This document shows positions 34,106 through 45,948 of a DNA stretch of 64,000 bases, piece after piece (position 1 is the stretch's first letter; every line of letters starts with the position of its first letter). Under the pieces are notes generated by a model. The model searched no databases. It saw nothing but the letters and a program-made list of their open reading frames with translations, and was not told the DNA's origin. The stretch is from Tomocerus qinae (taxonomy: Eukaryota; Arthropoda; Collembola; Entomobryomorpha; Tomoceridae), in the NCBI GenBank assembly GCA_020055645.1, contig CM034548.1, forward strand, positions 50,460,296-50,524,295, read 5' to 3'. Position numbers and translations under genes: made by a program.

Positions 34106-34691
34106 TATTCTGGGTGGTTAACTTAATATCTGAAGTGTGGTAGCTAACTGGTGCATAAATAAATATCCGAAGTCTAGTAGGATGATAATATAGAAAGCAG
34201 TACAGTGCAAGTGGGGCGGAAGGAAGGAGTAAAGTTGCATAATGTGTAATGTTAATTTGGAAATGCGGAAGGATGTGTGAGGGGGGAGTAGGGGAGAATA
34301 GGGAGGAAAGTGGGTAATAGTCTGAGAAATCGGAGACTTGGCCAGGAGCTTAAATAATTTATCAAAGCCATATAATTAGACCGCCAGCTTTCTATTCCGA
34401 CTCTCTCCATCTCTTTATTATACCCTCCTCCCGCAAACCAAATCCCCATATCTACCACATTTTATAAAATTAGAAATATTTTATGTCTCCAGACTTCATC
34501 CTTATTTTGGTGACTAAAGCCTCAGTGAATTTTGATTTTGAATTTAATTAACAATTTCCAAATTGTTAATTAAAAATATTTAAATAGAAAATGATAATTT
34601 TCAAATGATTAATTAAAGGACTAAATGCAAATAACGAATTAAGGGGCTAGAATGCAAATTACAAATTAAGGTAGTGAGGATGGGAATTTAC
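34106..34691. other. No gene seen
   Basis: Intron sequence between the satellite and the receptor exon. Two tracts around 34540-34640 share aaattgttaattaa-type words. No gene. Confidence 0.4.
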
Positions 34692-34838
34692 CTGCAGGAC
34701 TTTAGAATAGCTCTTGGCGTTGAATCGCTGCATGTCCTCGATGGTCCGGATGTTCTCCTCGGTGTGCTCGATCAGTCGGAACGAAGTGATATTCACGCTG
34801 TTGTACCCAAAGTCCTCCAAGTCGTACATCTCCAAATC
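34692..34838 (-). CDS. Kainate-type glutamate receptor exon (ATD, fourth seen)
   Basis: 147-bp minus-strand exon, acceptor tttgtgttag and donor ctgcag|gtaaat, phase 0 at both ends, 49 residues. It begins DLEMYDLEDFGYNSVNITSF and continues RLIEHTEENI. The signature D-[LI]-E-x-[FY]-DLEDFxYNxVNxTxFRL is highly conserved in arthropod and vertebrate kainate receptors, in the lower lobe of the amino-terminal domain. It follows directly, in phase, the exon at 41475-41528 (ending FTTL). A MITE lies 34 bases upstream of its splice acceptor. Confidence 0.92.
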
Positions 34839-34879
34839 CTAACACAAACACATCCGATTACCCCCATTACTCCCCTATT

Positions 34880-35352
34880 GGCTGAATTTAGACGCTGTCG
34901 TCGCTGTTGCCGTTGGGAGGCTTCGGGGTTTAGCGGCAAAATTATAACAGCGGCGGCAGCGGAAACAGTAGCAACAGCGGCGACACAGCTACAACCACTA
35001 GCGGCAACACGGACCAGCGGCAACAGAGACACCCTAATCTGATTTCCTCTGTTGTTGCTGTTGCCGCTAAACCTAATAATAAATTCGAAATGATTCGAAT
35101 AAATTTGAAATTATCCATGTCGCTGTGTTGATCTTAGAGCATTGAGCTCAGAGCAGCAGTGCACTACCTCTAGGTTTAGCGGCAACAGCAGCAAAAGAGG
35201 AAATCTGATTAGGGTGTCTCTGTTGCCGCTGGTCCGTGCTGCCGCTAGTGGTTGTAGCTGTGTTGCTACTGCCGCCGCTGTTATACTGTTGCCGCTAACC
35301 CCCGATACCTCACAACGGCAGCAGAGGCAAGTACCGCTGTCTAAATTCAGCC
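34880..35352. mobile_element. Long-TIR MITE (GGCTGAATTTAG family), copy B
   Basis: 473 bp with the same GGCTGAATTTAG...CTAAATTCAGCC ends and a perfect 8-bp target duplication CCCCTATT (34872-34879, 35353-35360). The interior is palindromic and rich in GCCGCTGTT/AACAGCGGC runs. Open frames on both strands (34674-35042, 34793-35032, 35142-35411) come from these runs. Confidence 0.9.
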
Positions 35353-35360
35353 CCCCTATT

Positions 35361-36715
35361 TACCCACCACGAAAATCCGTAGGTTTATTCATAGTTGGTA
35401 CACATCCCTAATTTTTCCACTCCCTATCATCTTCATATTCACCATCATTTCTAAGCAGTTCTTAGTGAGCATAGTGTGGAGGAGGAAGACCTTCATGCTT
35501 TGAAGTGTAATATTACTTTATGTGATGCAAATTGTAGTGATTGCACTCTGAATTCATTTTTATCTTCCCGCTGCCCCTAATCAGTATATTTTATTCCTTT
35601 CCAACCAAAGACAATTTAAATGAACCCGCTTCACTGGGCCAAAAGAAAGCTCACTTCAAGGACGTATTGAAGGGAAGGGGGTTTTATGAAGACGTTGAGC
35701 CCCCCCCCCCCCACAAGAAAATAACGACACATTTTGAGCTTGTTCTCGCCATTTTTTGCTATTTTTAGACCCTATTTTACTCATTTACGTCAAAAATGCC
35801 TAGATCTCCTCTGTAGTCTTCCCAGTCACATGACTGATACTGCTGATTACTGTAAAGTCCTCCCGAAGTCCTCCAAAAGTCAGCCATGGGAAATAAAGTC
35901 CTCACAAAACCCATAGAATAATTAAGCCGTCTATTAGAGAGACGAGTCCACGACTCGTCCCACACGTGTATCACAAAATAAGTCCTCTCCTTTAGTCCTT
36001 TGCCAATCACTGACTAGCAACACTACTGTACTGTCGTCACAATAATATACCATTCGGTTTATTGGCAGCGATAGCTACTTATGGGAGTGCCCGATCTGTC
36101 TGTATGTGTATGTGTTTGCGAACATACGTGAAGTAAAAGTACGTTGTCTAAAGTTTTCATGAGTTTATTCGCTTTCCTTCTAATACTGGCCATTCTATCA
36201 CCACCTTTTATACCGTTTACAATGGTTTGCGTAATTTGCGAGATGTGGGTAAGTGTATGGCAGAGTACTTCACGTTGTGTGGATGTAGTTGCTGAGCTGG
36301 ATAGAGGATAATTGTATAAAGAAGGAGTTTATTTTGCTTAATTGTCTGAGGGCACGACGCTTTCTCCAACTTTCTCCTCGTATATCACAATTAGCGTGCA
36401 AGACATTCGCCAGAACGATACACTACTAAGTAGATTTAGACCTAACTCCGCCCTTCCCCCGACACACCAACATCAATTACACTTTACATACAACGGACAT
36501 GGGAAAAATACACAACTTTCTCATCCACTTTGATTTAAATACCAAAGCAGGCAGAACACAAGTTTAGTTCAAACCAGTGCTAAAGATGCTTATTGGGGTA
36601 AAAGAAATGAAATGCTATCATTGGTCAAAATGAATACTAAAAATGCACTTTGTACTAAATATGAATTGCAAAAATTACTTTGTTGTAAAAACAGCCGAAA
36701 TGCATTTATTGTTCA
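35361..36715. other. No gene seen
   Basis: Intron sequence. A run of 13 C lies at about 35700-35712. Short open frames have no recognisable domain. Confidence 0.4.
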
Positions 36716-37393
36716 AAACAAATGGTAAAAATGCACTCTATGGTAAAAAATAAAAAGTAAAAAATGCAATCTATGGTAAAAATAGAAAGTAAAAAAAATG
36801 CACTCTATGGTAAAAAATAAAAGGTAAATAAATGCACTCTATGATTAAAAAAATTAAATAAATGCACTCTATGGTAAAAATAAAAATTAAATAAATGCAC
36901 TCTATGGTAAAAATAAAAAGTAAAAAAATGCACTCTATGGTAAAAATAAAAAGTAAAAAAATGCACTCTATGGTAAAAATAAAAAGTAAAAAAATGAACT
37001 CTATGGTAAAAATTAAAAGTAAAAAAATGCACTCTATGATTAAAAAAAATTAAATAAATGCACTCTATGGTAAAAATAAAAATTAAATAAATGCACTCTA
37101 TGGTAAAAATAAAAAGTAAAAAAATGCACTCTATGGTAAAATTTAAAAATAAAAAAATGCACTCTATGGTAAAAATAAAAAGTAAAAAAATGAACTCTAT
37201 GGTAAAAATAAAAAGTAAAAAAATGCACTCTATGGTAAAAATAAAAAGTAAAAAAAATGAACTCTATGGTAAAAATTAAAAGTAAAAAAATGCACTCTAT
37301 GGTAAAAATAAAAAGTAAAAAAAAATGCACTCTATGGTAAAAATAAAAAGTAAATAAATGTACTCTATGGTAAAGATAAAAAGGCAAAAATTC
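36716..37393. repeat. 33-bp minisatellite
   Basis: About 20 copies of ATGCACTCTATGGTAAAAAT plus aaaaagtaaaaaa, 32-36 bp each, with degenerate relatives extending left to about 36600. Because many units are multiples of three, open frames appear on both strands (repeating Phe/Tyr-rich HRVHFFTFYFY on minus), but these are not genes. Confidence 0.95.
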
Positions 37394-38589
37394 CCTTTAT
37401 GGTATTAGTGAGTGTTAAAATGGGAAATGCAAAAGTCGAGTGGAATATCAACCTAAAATCCACTGCACAATACTTTACCATTAACCACCATTTTCCAGTA
37501 CTTCTTACATTTTCATCCTTTTTCAATTTCTCCTCGTTTTCTAACTTCTTTCCATTCCTCAATAGTTTAAATTTTTTCTTATTCTCTACTGTTTCACATT
37601 TCCCCCATATTCCAGTTTCACAATTTTTCCTATTTCTCATTATCTCGAAATTGTTCACACAATTTTCTAGTTTTTCCTGTTTTCTACAATTTTCCACTTT
37701 CCCTATTTTTTACTATTGGCCATTGTTTCCTTGGCCATTTTCCCTAATTTCCTATTGATCGTTTCTCACTATTTTCTTATTTTCCATACTTTCAGTAATA
37801 TTTAGATCGAAATTGCAGGACTAAGGTTGTGGCCAGGTTGGAGAAGATAAGATTCTGTGTCAGGGCATATTGAAGCGGTTTTAGCCATGTCCGTTGAATG
37901 AGTTAGGAGAGAGTTCGTTGTGTGAGACTGGATTAATTTATGATCAAGGAAGGAGTGACAGGCGGCTGAATCCCACCGACGCCGTCCAACTTACAAAACA
38001 AACTTTTCAAGAGACACAAAACTTTCATTTAGCGGCCTCCTTCCTTTTTTCTCCCCTACCCTCCTCCTCCTCCCCGCATACAAATATTCCCTTCGCCAAC
38101 CTGTCTATCGACAGTGCAGTGTACAGAATACCATTTACCGCTTACCAGTGGTATGTGGCTTTTAATGGCATTTAACGTTAAATGCCACTATATAAACTTG
38201 GTGGTAAATGATAAAATTAGTAAAATGGTAAAACATAGTTTTTTTCAATTTCGTGCAGAATTTTTAATGAAATTTAACGCTAAAATATGAAATAACTTAG
38301 CACAACCTAACTTAATGTTAAAGCCCGCTAAAGAAACCCGCTATATCGAGGCTACTGAAGAATCTAGCTACCCGGGCAAAAAAGATGAACATGGGGTCTG
38401 CAGGCTGCACTCGCCTTGTTTCGCCAGAAAATTAGCCCCTTTTCTGCACATGATATTCATAAAACTAAATTATGTTCACACAAGAACAATTTCGTCATAA
38501 TAGAAAATAATCAAACATTATAATCGCTGGTGTTGTACCGAATTATCACCAGAATTTATTCGTCTAACTTTTTATGCGTATGTTCCGAG
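37394..38589. other. No gene seen; one short palindrome
   Basis: A pyrimidine-rich tract (about 37490-37760) gives a spurious Phe/Ser-rich frame. TGGCATTTAACGTTAAATGC CA at 38166-38187 is a perfect 22-bp palindrome. No gene recognised. Confidence 0.45.
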
Positions 38590-38659
38590 GGGCCTACCCC
38601 TTTTTGTCAACACCATTTTGTCAACAAATTATTTTTAGAAATCACTTTTTGTCAACACA
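38590..38659 (+). mobile_element. DNA-element terminus with TGTCAACA repeats
   Basis: 70 bp beginning GGGCCTACCCCTTTTTGTCA with three more GTCAACA words. The exact inverted complement lies at 49105-49174, and a diverged relative in plus orientation at about 47071-47153. Repeated subterminal GTCAACA looks like transposase-binding sites of a cut-and-paste element, but no transposase is present. Confidence 0.6.
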
Positions 38660-41372
38660 GTAATAGTAAGCATCGTAAACAGCAAAAATAGACTGCGTTA
38701 GGCTATAGTATAAAATTAGTCTGACATCTGACTTAGCTGATTACTGAATCCTGATACTCCTCTATATCTCGGAATATTTATTCGTGATCCCACAATATTT
38801 CATTGGATAAGTACCTAACATGACCCGATGGAATGGTCACATTCTACCCATATGTACCCCAAGGAGGAAAAATGAAACAAAAATGAAAAATGAATGTGTC
38901 GTTATTTTTGCTTTTTTCTGACCTGACTTAATAAAAAAATTAATTTGGCCAAATCGGTCGCATCCAATTCCCCGTCCGGGGAAACGTGTTCTATACATCG
39001 CAGGAAGTCGTGTAGCTATAGCTTCCGAAAGAACTTCTTACACAACTTTCGTCACGTCATACTCGATCACAGGTATCTCACACCCCCTGTCTGGGGAAGT
39101 GATTAACTTTCATTCTATACATCGTAGAAAGTTCTGTAATAGCTCTTTCGAAAGAGGACAGTCTCTTATACCATATTTTTGACTTCGATCGTGTTTTAAC
39201 CACTTGGTTTGACTTCTAAACAACTTCTTTTGAGTTCTCATCATTTCTTAACTTCACTTCTAACCTCATATTTCGACTTCGTTCGTTCCAGTGTCACTTG
39301 ACTGGCATCTTTTTGCACCGTATGAGCATTGACCTTATGTGACCTTTGACACCCCCATTTCTGCTCTACACTTGTGTAACCACAGTTTATTTTTATTAGA
39401 TAGGTCGGAAAAGAGGCAAATATAGGAATGGGTGGCTAAAAAGTGAAGCTTCTACGTTTATGAAAACTGAAACTTTTATTCCCTGCATGGTAATGCAACC
39501 GTTACAACCAGTCAATGTTAGAGGAGGTGGTACTCTAACTTTTGCGTTTGCGCACCTCTGGAAGGACAAGTTCAAAGCGATGTACGACTTTATAATGCTA
39601 TGCTTTTTAGCGACGGAGTTTTCGCTCAAAACCTTTCGGATGATTATCCCACTATAGTATATAGCCATGTATGACTTGGGTTGTTGGCTTCGACGAGGTA
39701 GGTTGTGTGCGACGTGGCGGTCCGGATTTAACTGACTTTTATCTGTGAAAAAGTGAACCTGGAAGAGCGAAATTGGTCTCAACATGTACGGCGGGACAAG
39801 ACCTACTGGAAAATCGGACGGTTCATAATCGAAAGGTCAGTGTTTCCCCGATTTCGGACATTTTTGTGATTACCCGTGAGTGCAATGTTGGAGAATTTCA
39901 GACGACCTCGACTCGAGTTCCGAGATATGCAGATTACTCGCGGCGGAGCCGAAATGCATACTCCTCTGCCTGTAAGTGATATCTTCAAGACGCAAATGTG
40001 TATCTGAACTATAGATGATATAAGACCTCATCAGATAAACTAGGCAAGAATATACAAAGTAGGTGTTCAGACCAGCCCTAGTGACTTTGCATTCTGCCTG
40101 GAATAAGACGACAGGAACTCATTCTCGCTGGCCAACTTCAAGATAACAAGGTGAAGTAAGTGATCTACCGTAGCAAGCACAAATAATATCATGCAACTAA
40201 AGCCACAACCCAAGTCCCCCCTACTTTGCATGGTGGTACGGTAACTACTTTGTAATTTGTTAAGATAAGCAACCACCAGGCCGTATTATAACAAGGTAAT
40301 GTAGGTATATACAAATACAGATATGAGGACCTTTTTCACGTCTTTTTGCCTCATATCTGTATTGCCATATATACACACTGCTATACTACACATGTATTTT
40401 GATTAGAAATTGAGTTTGTGTTTGTAATATGGAACAGGGTTATCAATATTGTCTTGTATACTACTCACTGTAAGTCCTAAACGGCAGATCTCCGCTAGCT
40501 ACTGGTGTAATTTGTTAAATATTACGGGAAATCCAATGTTTTATTTCGCCTGAACATTAAATATGTTTCAGTTACTGGTTAGTCTGTGGGTGTAGTGAAC
40601 GAGAGAATTAATACCAGGCTACACTAATAACGTATGTGTAAAAAATATTATGTCACACTTAATGGAATGTTAAATGCTATGTGTATGTATACGGGGTGTT
40701 GGTATGGTGGGGTGGGGTTCGGTGTCGTCATGAATAGAATCTCATCTGCCAGCATCACCAATCTCAATATGTAAATGTAAAATGTAAGTCTATTGAATCC
40801 GCTGTATGCCATATTCAATTAATAAACTGATACTGATATAGCCATGTATATAGGGCTACTGTGTGAAAATGATCAGATAAAATGATTGAAAAAATATTTA
40901 TCACCTGAAATTTTTCTGTTGATGTGTGTGTGTGTTAGGGGGAGAGCACGGCTTACTATTGATTAGTAGAGCTATGCTACCGCTCAAGCCGTGAGGGCTT
41001 ACTTGTATTGACTCCCGGAACAACTTTACTAAGTGAACACACTTACACGAAAGAGACTTAGTGAAGAGTACTGAACCATGAGACGGAACGACCCACCTCC
41101 CCACCCTCCTCAACCTTAGATTAGGCTAGATTATGATAAATAAGTTATGGCCTTGGAGGGTAGGGTTGAACGTTTCGTGCTCCACGCACTAAGATGCCAC
41201 TTTTTAGTCTGGCCGAGAGGAATATTGCTTTTAAGGCTGGATATGAATACGGCTATTGAACCTACAGAAAACTTTTGGAATAATATCGCACTGCTCTCAA
41301 GAAATTAAATTACTGCATATGGTATTTTTGTGCGGAAATGTTTCATTATTTTTGTAGATAGACAATTAAATT
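38660..41372. other. No gene seen; short hairpin at 40314-40363
   Basis: Intron sequence. A motif (ctatacatcg...aagt...gtagctatagct) is duplicated about 120 bp apart near 38985-39060 and 39112-39175. AATACAGATATGAGG at 40314-40328 pairs perfectly with 40349-40363. A 129-codon minus-strand frame at 39396-39785 shows no domain or splice support. Confidence 0.45.
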
Positions 41373-41454
41373 TTTTCAATAATGTACCCCAACGTATACC
41401 TTCATGTGCTAAATTTAGTACATAGAGGTATTCGTTGGGGTACATTATCGAAAA
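41373..41454. repeat. Hairpin repeat, copy 2
   Basis: 82 bp: TTTTCAATAATGTACCCCAA pairs with TTGGGGTACATTATCGAAAA, and the stem continues through CGTATACCTTCATGTGCTAA to a short loop. Inverted relative to the copy at 28493-28590. It ends 20 bases inside the intron following the receptor exon at 41475-41528 on the minus strand. Confidence 0.75.
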
Positions 41455-41474
41455 CCTTTATTGAAAGGGCTTAC

Positions 41475-41528
41475 CAAAGTTGTGAAGTGGTAATGGTAGC
41501 GGGCGTCATTCATCTGCAGCTGCAAAAT
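41475..41528 (-). CDS. Kainate-type glutamate receptor micro-exon (ATD, third seen)
   Basis: 54-bp exon, acceptor ccatctttgcag and donor ctttg|gtaagc, phase 0 at both ends, 18 residues: ILQLQMNDARYHYHFTTL. The match to the conserved receptor segment ILQLQMND-x-x-YHYxFTT is unmistakable. It links the exon at 41765-41958 (236-bp intron) to that at 34692-34838 (6.6-kb intron). Confidence 0.93.
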
Positions 41529-41764
41529 CTGCAAAGATGGTTAGCAGTTACACTAATTAAACATTGTTATTACAAAGATTGTGCAATCACTGACGTGATG
41601 GCACAAGACATCAAATTACTAAATATCTCAAGAATTAAAACATTTAAATTAGGAAGAATGCGCAATTTCAAACTTGACTGCACCACCAAATGTTTTTGAT
41701 GATATAATAATCTGAATTAGTAATTTCACAATCTCTGTATTGCAATGTTGAAAAGGGGACTTAC

Positions 41765-41958
41765 AATCCGGAAGAACAAAGGGAGGTGTTTGATATCTAC
41801 GATGACATTGAAGATTTGGCGTCGCTTAATTTCTTTGAGGATGTCCCTGTAGGTGGAGGGCGTGACTTCCCGTGAAAATATCTCGGAGCGCCGACTGCTG
41901 AGCCCCCCTTTTTGTGCAGACTCCCTCTTCTTAATAAGGTACTCCACTTGCAGCAAAC
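41765..41958 (-). CDS. Kainate-type glutamate receptor exon (ATD, second seen)
   Basis: 194-bp exon. The acceptor cctggtcag follows a clear pyrimidine tract and the donor is gatt|gtaagt. Two bases complete the Gly codon from the previous exon (phase 1 in, phase 0 out). It encodes LLQVEYLIKKRESAQKGG, then VTPSTYRDILKEIKRRQIFN, VIVDI and LPLFFRI. The pattern GLxxLQxLI, then SxxSYRxxLxEI, then NxIVD is the kainate receptor amino-terminal domain. The spacer around KGGLSSRRSE is receptor-specific. Confidence 0.9.
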
Positions 41959-43134
41959 CTGACCAGGCACAGAAACTAGAGGGAGGAATTTTGTTTTGGT
42001 GCCTTAAGTTTCTATGAAATTTTCTAGAACAAGGTACTAAAAGGCTGCGAATTAGCGTGTATGGCACACATAGGTAATATTGTATATTGCAAGATATTTC
42101 ACTGAATAGTCGTTCATTGTAGGTTATGTTATGTTATAGAAAACTGTGTATTGTGATATTGGATGGCAAGTGTATGGTAGTAAAAAGAGCACTAAAGAGT
42201 AAAGTAAAGAGGGTAACTACTACAATAACTACGGTTACAGACTCATCCAAAAGTACTAGAGAAACGGATGAGAACGAATTTATAATATGTTACGCTGCTG
42301 TGTTTAGATGCCCAACCGTCAACCCTGAGAAGTTATATACATTCCTCGGTAGACAAAAGCACTGGCGCTTTTTAAACGATTACTTATTGTCTGAGCAAAC
42401 AAGGAAAGTAATACACACCCGACAATTAGCATTTCCATTTTTACTTGTCCAGATTTTCTGAAAAAAATATTTGCCAGCGTGTTATAGGATTCGCCAGGTT
42501 AAAATATGACAAAGATGTTATATCAGAGGAAGCCAATGACACCTTTTGATCAGCGAATAAAACCACGTCGGTCAAAGAAACCGGCCGGAGCTCTAAGACG
42601 ACAATGACTTTACCTTAACCATATCTGCATAATTACTTGAATATTAACATTGCTACGATACAAAACTTCCTATGTGCTCCATACAAATTCCTATTTTCCC
42701 GTACTAAAACTTCAAGCATAGAATCATGCTAATTATTTAATTTACTGAATTATTTACTTTCGAAATTGTAACAAGCATTCAAATATCAATTGAGTTCAAA
42801 TCTTAAACAGAATAGCTAGTTGTATATGCAGACTATTAGGTAAATAGTTGCACTCAATAGCTCTTATGGTTTGTGCGTAAAATTAATATGTGGTATGCTC
42901 TCTTCCGACCCAAGACTTTCAGTTTTTGCTCACATCTCATAAAATATTTCGATATGTGTATTTACCGTACGAGTTACTCATTTTTAATTGTTTTTTTATT
43001 CAGCGCAATTTATTACCTCAAAACCCTAAATATGGATTTGATACATGAAAACATCTAAATTCAGCATAAAGCGTTCTGGTGCTCAAGTGCTTGGCTGTAG
43101 CAGTAATCCATTCTTAAGAATTATTATTCATTTT
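41959..43134. other. Receptor intron; one unassigned open frame
   Basis: The plus strand has a 111-codon frame at 42126-42461 starting MLCYRKLCIV, Lys/Thr-rich at first and then mixed. I recognise no domain, and nothing shows it is expressed. The rest is featureless. Confidence 0.35.
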
Positions 43135-44113
43135 AGCTCGCCTGAATAAGGCAGCTTATAGAATCGCACAGTCTGTCCGTCCGTACCCACGATAACTTTC
43201 GAACGCAATGAGGGAAGTTGACCAAACTTGGCAAAAACAATGCCTATAGACCACTGACGATCCCTGTTGATTTTGGGGTAAATCGGTCAAAAGGTTGCTG
43301 AGATACCGCGCGCTCACTTTGTCTTCATTTTGATAGTCAAAGTGGAAAATGGGCATTATAAAGTTCAATTGCGTTTCCTGTAAATTGTTAGCCTGATAGT
43401 ATAAAATATATCATACCGCTTCTACCAAATTTAAGATTTTATAATAAAACAAATAAAACCGAAAAATAACTATTAGAGGAAGGAAATAAACCTATTTCGC
43501 ATTTATATTTAATTTTATAGTCCAACTTACATTTTTCCAACGTTTATTGATTTTGATAATTAATATATTGACCGATTATTATTCTCTTTAGATTTTCATA
43601 GTCAACGCTAATCATTTTTGCATTTTTATTGACTTGTATAGTCAACATTAATCGATTTTGATTTTCTTTTGATTTTCATAGTCAACATTAATCCATATTG
43701 ATTTTTTATTGATTTTTATAGTCGACATTAATCAATTTTGAATTTATGTTGATTTTTATATTCAAAATTAATCAATTTTGATTTTTTGTTGATTTTTATA
43801 GTCAACTTTAATAAATTTTGATTTTCTGTTGATTTTCATAGTCAACATTAATCCATTTTGATTTGCTGTTGATTTTTCCAATAGCTTTGGTTGCTTTATA
43901 ATTGTATTAGTTAAAGATCACGTCAGTTTTCATATATCCTTATAATATCAATGTCTGCATTTTTAATACGTCGTAGCTACATATATAAAGACTCAATTTT
44001 ATCAAAATCAGTACGCTCGGTTTTGTGTTACAACAGGTGAGTACTTATTGTCTACCAAAATGTGTACACGGTAACCTTTACTCAGGCGAGCTTCTGTTAT
44101 GGCTTGCTGTAGG
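43135..44113 (+). mobile_element. Helentron-like non-autonomous element, copy 2
   Basis: 979 bp. The 5' end AGCTCGCCTGAATAAGGCAG follows a T run; near the 3' end lie the complement CCTTTACTCAGGCGAGCT and the hairpin segment CTGTTATGGCTTGCTGTAGG. The core (about 43560-43880) has diverged 40-bp units with tgattttcatagtcaacatt. The 5' portion matches copy 1 (gtccgtacccacgataactt, ttttgatagtcaaagtg). Confidence 0.75.
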
Positions 44114-44249
44114 TAATCACCTAGTAGTCTGAATCAACAATAAGTAAATCTGGTTACAATTTGGAATCTATTATTATTTTAAGGATACCTATTTACGGGG
44201 CTTTCAAAGTAATTCTTTGGGCAGTAAATATATGTTTTGGGGTAGTTTT

Positions 44250-45805
44250 AGCTCGCCTGACGAGCTATATAGAATCGCACAGTCTGTCCGTCCGCGCGAT
44301 GAAACTACACCAAGTTTGTCCCCACGATAACTCCCGAAGGAATTGACGGAATTTGACCACACTCGGTAAAAACGTTGTCTATGAGCTTGTGACGATCCCT
44401 ATTGATTGTTGACAAAATATGTCTAACGGTTCGCAAATAACAGCCGAAAAAATATGTTATTTAATCTTCGGTGTTACTGTTGATTGCCATAATGCCGCTT
44501 TTATTGAAAACGTGTTGAAATATTTGTAATGGTTGTAAAATACAGACCAAAATAAATCTGTATGCTTGTCAAACTTGAATTTCTGCTTTTATATAACTTG
44601 GATTAATATAGAATTAATTGCCAAATTATTGGTTAACATATTCAACCTACAAATTGTCCATTTTATTCTGCTTGCTTTTAATAGGTAATAGTATAGTAGC
44701 AATAAACGTTTCTACTTAAAACTGATCCTGTTAGTGGAAATTAAAAATGGCAATAAAAACATTTGCGTGTTTCTAAATTAGACTTTATCCAACAGTAAGA
44801 ACAATAATCCGATGTTTTGGTTTGTTAAAACTGCTTCCAGGTGTCGAAAAACGAGACTAAAAAATTGAAATTGAAAATTTAGATGTGCTTTCGTTTAACA
44901 AAAAGCACAATATGAATCTTGATTTTCTGTTGATTTTCATAGTCAACATCAATCTATTTTGATTTGCTGTTGATTTTGATAGTCAACATTAATCTATTTT
45001 GAGTTTCTGTTGATTTTCATAGTCAACATTAATATATTTTGAGTTTCTGATGATTTTCATAGTCAACATTAATCTATTTTGAGTTTCTGTTGATTTTCAT
45101 AGTCAACATTAATCTATTTTGAGTTTCTGTTGATTTTCATAGTCAACATTAATCTATTTTGAGTTTCTGTTGATTTTCATAGTCAACATTAATCTATTTT
45201 GAGTTTCTGTTGATTTTCATATTCAATCAACAATTATCAATTTTGATTTTCTGTTGATTTTCAATGTCAATCTTAATTTATTTTGAGTTTCTGTTGATTT
45301 TTATAGTCGACATTAATCTATTTTGAGTTTCTGTTGATTTTCATAGTCAACAATTATCTATTTTGGTTTTCTGTTGATTTTCATAGTCAACATTAATCTA
45401 TTTTGAGTTTCTGTTGATTTTCATAGTCAACAATTATCTATTTTGATTTTCTGTTGATTTTCAATGTTAATCCTTATTTATTTTGAATTTATGTTCGATC
45501 TTCAACATTAATCTTAAACTATTTTGATTTTATGTTGATTTTGAAAGTCAATATTATTCTATATTGATTTTCTATTGCTTTTGATGGTCAAAATTAATCT
45601 ATTTTTTATTTTCTGTTGATTTTCATAGTCAACGTTAATCTGCTTTGATTTTCTATTGACTTTGATGGTCAACATTCAAACATTTTGATTTTGATATGCA
45701 ATATTAACCAATAAATATGAAAATAAACCTATTTCTATTATTCTACTAAAACTGTGTACACGGTCCCCTTCACTCAGGCGAGCTTCTGTTACGGCTTGCC
45801 GTAGG
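44250..45805 (+). mobile_element. Helentron-like non-autonomous element, copy 3
   Basis: 1,556 bp. 5' AGCTCGCCTGACGAGCTATA after TTTT; 3' ACTCAGGCGAGCTTCTGTTA, then the hairpin ACGG-CTTG-CCGT and a T run. The core 44917-45690 has about 19 copies of a 40-bp unit (ATTTTGAGTTTCTGTTGATT plus ttcatagtcaacattaatct). A 520-bp segment without repeats lies between the 5' part and the core. Confidence 0.8.
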
Positions 45806-45948
45806 TTTTTTAATTGGCAGTAACCGTTATTGCTTGAGGGCTGTAAAACAAATGCATTAGGCAGTAGAACCCATGCAAATGGCAGTAATACAAAATTGTA
45901 TTTTACATAATACTTTTGTAGAATAGATTTACTTGTTTACATTAATCT

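Noticed and set aside
34674..35411. Coding frames around the GCCGCTGTT runs
   Set aside because: They lie in MITE copy B and extend across its inverted arms on both strands; only the antisense receptor exon at 34692-34838 is real.
36805..37387. Phe/Tyr-rich minus-strand proteins
   Set aside because: By-product of the 33-bp A-rich minisatellite.
39396..39785. 129-residue minus-strand frame
   Set aside because: No domain, low complexity in parts, and no splice sites joining it to the receptor.
42126..42461. 111-residue plus-strand frame
   Set aside because: No recognisable domain, homologue or splice signal; it lies in a receptor intron on the opposite strand. Left unassigned.
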